A DNA stretch of 24,937 nucleotides from Bacteroidales bacterium (lineage in GTDB: Bacteria; Bacteroidota; Bacteroidia; Bacteroidales; Muribaculaceae): assembly GCA_900770215.1 (NCBI GenBank), contig CAAGJW010000020.1, forward strand, positions 1 to 24,937, read 5' to 3'. Of this stretch, positions 22,442-24,937 are shown in pieces (positions within the stretch are counted from its first letter, which is position 1; each line of letters starts with the position of its first letter). The notes under the pieces are model-generated. The model was not told the origin of the DNA, ran no database searches, and was given only the letters and a program-made list of their open reading frames with translations. Both the position numbers and the translations under genes were made by a program.

Positions 22442-23734
22442 TCACAAGGTGCCGGCCACATACTTGAGACGGTAATAAGCCAATGCGATATTGATGCAGG
22501 CGTCCACTTCCTGCAACTCGGCCTGCAGCTTCACGTTGCTGGCGTCGACCATGTCGGTGACAAGAGCAAGCTGGTTGAGATAGCGGTCGTTGACCACCTT
22601 GTAGTTTTGAGTGGCAAGTTCCACGCTCTTGACCTGTGTGGCAAGCTCTTCGTAGCTTTGAAGATAAAGCACGTGGGCCTGCTGCACGCTGTTGTTGACC
22701 TGCTCGGCAGCCACCTCGCAATCTTCACGAGCCTTGCGGGTGGCAATGCTTGCCTGCTTGAGGCGATGGCTGTTTTTGTAAAGCGAGCCCAAGTTGTAGC
22801 TCACGCCAATGCCCACATACCACATGTTGATATTCTTGTTGACCGGGGGCACCTCATAGGTGATGGGGCCGTTAAGCTCATCGCCCACCACCACATTGAC
22901 CTTTGGGAGTGACTCGCTCCGCACTATTTTTTCTTGAGCGGCAGCCTGAAGAGAGAGCAATTGCTGCTGCTCGATGAGCGGTGAGTGGCTGGCCGCCTGC
23001 AGCTGCCAAGTCTCCTGCGATGCCTTGCCAAAGGCGACAGCCAGCAACGACTCGTCGGGGACGATGACGTTGTTGTAATCGATGTGCAGCGTGTTGCACA
23101 GCTGGTGATTGAGCACACTGCGCTGGTTGCCGAGCTGCTTCAGCGCCAACCGCAGCTGCTCGAGTTGCAACTCGTAGCGGGTGATGTCGTTCTGGAGAGC
23201 CATACCCTGGTTATACTTGCTGGTGATGTCGCTCACGAGCCGCTCGGTGAGAGCGATGTTGCGCTCATACACCCGCATGCGGTTCAGCACTTTGTAGATG
23301 CTCAGATACTGCTGCAAAGCCATGTAGCGCTCATCGAGCCTGGTGCGTCTTTCACCGGCCATAGCACCTTGATGCTGCAATCGCGCCATCTCTACTCCAG
23401 CCTTGATGGCACCGCCGGCATACACGGGCTGCACAAGCTGCATCGAGAAAGAATTGGCAAAATGGGGCGAGTGCACCCACGTGGCATCGCCAAACTCGCG
23501 GTTGGTGAGCAAGGCATTGCCGTCGTAGCCCACGCTGAGTTGCGTGTTGATGTCGGGCAGATACCGACTGCGTGCCAGGGCTATGCCACTCAGGGCTGCC
23601 TCGACTCCTGTGCGCTGGCTCTTGATGGCAATACTGGTTGTATCGACCTGGGCAAACAACTCATCTACAGTGAGACGCAGCTCCTTGCAGCGCGCCGCCG
23701 GAGAGGCAGCAACGAGCAGTGCAAAGACCAGCAA
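22442..23734 (-). CDS. TolC-family outer-membrane efflux protein, start uncertain
   Basis: This protein has about 430 residues with two OEP repeats: long helices around 110-200 and 325-420 and beta-strand segments near 58-105 and 285-312 (GIGVSYNLGSLYKNSHRL). It forms the outer-membrane channel of the tripartite exporter. The N terminus is odd: the signal-peptide core LVFALLVAASPAARC is present but no in-frame ATG precedes it. TTG at 23734 is the only usable codon after an in-frame TGA (23740-23738). An ATG at 23741 is in another frame; an ATG at 23782 is in frame but separated by the TGA. The body of the frame is intact, so I keep it as a CDS; a mutated or mis-assembled start is possible. 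Confidence 0.82.
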   Translation of the reverse strand: MLVFALLVAASPAARCKELRLTVDELFAQVDTTSIAIKSQRTGVEAALSGIALARSRYLPDINTQLSVGYDGNALLTNREFGDATWVHSPHFANSFSMQLVQPVYAGGAIKAGVEMARLQHQGAMAGERRTRLDERYMALQQYLSIYKVLNRMRVYERNIALTERLVSDITSKYNQGMALQNDITRYELQLEQLRLALKQLGNQRSVLNHQLCNTLHIDYNNVIVPDESLLAVAFGKASQETWQLQAASHSPLIEQQQLLSLQAAAQEKIVRSESLPKVNVVVGDELNGPITYEVPPVNKNINMWYVGIGVSYNLGSLYKNSHRLKQASIATRKAREDCEVAAEQVNNSVQQAHVLYLQSYEELATQVKSVELATQNYKVVNDRYLNQLALVTDMVDASNVKLQAELQEVDACINIALAYYRLKYVAGTL

Positions 23735-23794
23735 AATTCATTGATTGAATACCTCATTAAAGCAATAATTGTAAACTTTCATTTTTTTCGGGTG

Positions 23795-23802
23795 CAAAAT
23801 TA
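23795..23802 (-). promoter_or_regulatory. -7 box of the efflux operon
   Basis: TAATTTTG on the minus strand fits TAnnTTTG, about 60 bp before the TTG start of the TolC-like gene. No consensus -33 is present, which suits a promoter that needs an activator such as the divergent AraC-type protein. Confidence 0.55.
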
Positions 23803-23833
23803 GGGTAAAAATTTGCCATAAGAGTTGAAAAAA

Positions 23834-23859
23834 TCACGTCAACAATGTGAAAAACGTGA
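23834..23859. promoter_or_regulatory. Candidate operator between efflux operon and regulator
   Basis: TCACGT (23834-23839) and ACGTGA (23854-23859) form an inverted repeat with a 14-bp spacer. GTTGA/TCAAC (23824-23828 and 23838-23842) overlaps it. The site lies between the two divergent promoters, where an AraC-type regulator would be expected to bind. Confidence 0.35.
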
Positions 23860-23866
23860 ACAAAAA

Positions 23867-23898
23867 TTGCTGGAATCTAAAATAATTTCTCAATTTTG
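23867..23898 (+). promoter_or_regulatory. Promoter for the AraC-family gene
   Basis: TTGC (23867-23870), 20-nt spacer, CAATTTTG (23891-23898) is close to TTTG-N19-21-TAnnTTTG, 22 bp before the ATG at 23921. Confidence 0.45.
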
Positions 23899-23920
23899 TG
23901 GCACATTTAGGAACATCACA

Positions 23921-24775
23921 ATGGCGAGAGATAACTTATTGAGAAAGAAGCCCACGGCATGGTTGTACACCTCACAGCTGAAAGAGTGGAGCACCGAGGC
24001 CGTCATGGTCGACCACGGCGCAATCCTGCTGTGCCTGAGCGGCCATGCCACCATTGAGCTCAACTATCACAACTTGCTGCTGCGCAAGGGGGCTGTGCTT
24101 GTGCTATTTGCCGGAGACCTGGTGAAAGTGGAAAAGACGACCAGAAACCTCGAAGTGAAAATGCTGTGCTACAGCAGCACGCTGCTGCGCGAAGCCAGCC
24201 TGCAGCTGGAGCACACCGTCTACTCGCTGTTGCGTGCACACCCCTGCCTCGACGACTCGGGCGAGATCACGATGATTGTGTCGGGCATGATGTCACTGCT
24301 CTCGGTATACTTCGCCCACGAGGAATGCACCTGCACCGCCGAGGTGGTGAAGTTGCAGCTCGAGTCGTTTTTCACGGGTTTTCACGACTATCTCTACCGT
24401 CATCCCGAGGCCATGCCGCCCGAGAGAGGCTCGCGGCGTGTGAACGAGCTCTTCGGCGAGTTTATGCACGAGCTGGAGACGAGCTACAAAAACCAGCGCC
24501 AGGTGTACTACTATGCCACTGCGCTGCACATAACGCCCAAATATCTCAACAATATTGTGAGAGTCAAGACCTCGCATTCGCCCAAGGAAATCATCGACCA
24601 CTACACCGTGTTGCAAATCAAGAAACTCCTGCGCAACAGCCAGTTATCGCTCAAGCAGATAAGCTGGGACCTACACTTCAGCGACTTCTCCTTCTTCAGC
24701 CGCTATTTCAAGGCACACACCGGCATCACCCCCCGCCACTATCGCAGCCAGGTCGCCCTCGACTCGGCACAATAG
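23921..24775 (+). CDS. AraC-family transcriptional regulator
   Basis: This 284-residue regulator has an N-terminal cupin-like sensing part (about 1-90, with AILLCLSGHATIEL and LLLRKGAVLVLFAGD), a helical middle, and a C-terminal AraC double helix-turn-helix (about 185-275). The latter includes YYATALHITPKYLNNIVR and the second helix pair SWDLHFSDFSFFSRYFKAHTGITPRHYR. It is divergent from the efflux operon, with 186 bp between starts, so it probably controls that operon in response to a small molecule. The frame is open upstream to a TTG at 23825, but family similarity and the promoter favour the ATG at 23921. An insertion sequence begins about 45 bp after its stop. Confidence 0.9.
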   Translation: MARDNLLRKKPTAWLYTSQLKEWSTEAVMVDHGAILLCLSGHATIELNYHNLLLRKGAVLVLFAGDLVKVEKTTRNLEVKMLCYSSTLLREASLQLEHTVYSLLRAHPCLDDSGEITMIVSGMMSLLSVYFAHEECTCTAEVVKLQLESFFTGFHDYLYRHPEAMPPERGSRRVNELFGEFMHELETSYKNQRQVYYYATALHITPKYLNNIVRVKTSHSPKEIIDHYTVLQIKKLLRNSQLSLKQISWDLHFSDFSFFSRYFKAHTGITPRHYRSQVALDSAQ

Positions 24776-24853
24776 CATTTGCCCGGCACACACAGCCCAG
24801 CAAGGGTACAAGAAAAAGCGTAACCATCCGAAATGCGCCGTCTTTTTGGAGTA

Positions 24854-24884
24854 TTTTTTGATTGCGAGCTTTGCAGTCAAAAAA
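24854..24884 (+). repeat. Fold-back hairpin before tnpB
   Basis: TTTTTTGATTGC (24854-24865) and GCAGTCAAAAAA (24873-24884) pair over 12 bp with one G-T pair and a 7-nt loop, ending three bases before the tnpB ATG. Confidence 0.55.
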
Positions 24885-24887
24885 GCT

Positions 24888-24937
24888 ATGTTTAATTTGA
24901 ACGAGAACAACCGGTTTGTGATGGCGCAGCATCCCAC
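24888..24937 (+). CDS. tnpB: IS66 accessory protein TnpB, N-terminal fragment
   Basis: The sixteen visible residues, MFNLNENNRFVMAQHP, match the beginning of IS66 Orf2/TnpB proteins (pattern M-F-x-L-x-x-x-N-R-F-V-M-A-Q-x-P, normally followed by DMR). TnpB is an accessory protein needed for IS66 transposition. The gene continues past the window. A 12-bp hairpin (24854-24884) lies just before the ATG. No TnpA frame fits in the 68 bp between the element end and this ATG. Confidence 0.7.
   Translation, partial: MFNLNENNRFVMAQHP

Larger units (their letters stand above)
24820..24937 (+). mobile_element. IS66-family insertion sequence, left end (partial)
   Basis: A GTAA-initiated end (from 24820, GTAACCATCCGAAATGCG) precedes an open frame with the start of an IS66 TnpB. 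IS66 ends typically begin GTAA and make 8-bp target duplications; the adjacent bases 24812-24819 (GAAAAAGC) would be the left copy. The right end lies outside the window, so the duplication cannot be confirmed. The exact left boundary is inferred. Confidence 0.6.

Noticed and set aside
24671..24937. Minus-strand open frames at the right edge
   Set aside because: They run antisense to the AraC HTH region and across the insertion-sequence end; the plus-strand TnpB start is a much better explanation.

Overview
This window is chromosomal DNA from a member of the order Bacteroidales (phylum Bacteroidota), probably a gut lineage such as Muribaculaceae or Prevotellaceae; the family-level placement is inference. 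The evidence is gene content and order (DUF1599 / DoxX-like / tpiA / SPOR / folE; ftsK / lolA-like / trxB; dxs / trkA / trkH; PASTA / rluD), and the repeated presence of the Bacteroidota promoter form (TTTG, about 19-20 nt, TAnnTTTG) upstream of genes, usually without a clear Shine-Dalgarno sequence. No archaeal, phage or plasmid backbone genes are seen. Almost every gene is on the minus strand; the only plus-strand genes are the AraC-type regulator and the insertion-sequence gene at the right edge.

Layout, left to right: (1) 1-250, two tandem tRNA-Gly(GCC) genes with their own promoter. (2) 295-4567, a conserved housekeeping cluster read leftward: DUF1599 protein, BT_3928-type DoxX/thioredoxin-like membrane protein, triose-phosphate isomerase, SPOR-domain protein, GTP cyclohydrolase I, with internal promoters in front of tpiA and of the SPOR gene. 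(3) 4568-5093, a 0.5 kb stretch without protein genes. It holds the DUF1599 promoter and a well delimited candidate non-coding RNA with its own promoter and terminator. (4) 5094-7193, a 699-residue secreted TPR protein. (5) 7311-11579, ftsK, lolA-like, trxB. (6) 11660-16608, a K+ uptake and isoprenoid operon: a previously missed 58-residue membrane protein, dxs, trkA and trkH. (7) 16814-17608, an OmpA-family lipoprotein with its own promoter and terminator. (8) 17751-19527, PASTA protein and rluD, with an excellent promoter. (9) 19673-23741, a tripartite efflux operon (TolC-like, HlyD/EmrA-like, MFS) read leftward and an AraC-family regulator divergent from it. (10) 24820-24937, the left end of an IS66-family insertion sequence, running off the window.

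Most of the window is core genome. The points that stand out are the candidate RNA at 4705-4962; a tRNA-Gly copy with a damaged acceptor stem; a 13-bp palindrome that combines a tpiA terminator with the SPOR/folE promoter; the lack of any in-frame ATG at the start of the TolC-like gene, with an in-frame TGA just upstream; the small dxs-linked membrane protein; and the IS66 end with a fold-back hairpin in front of its first gene. No CRISPR array, phage module, toxin-antitoxin pair or obvious new defence system is seen.
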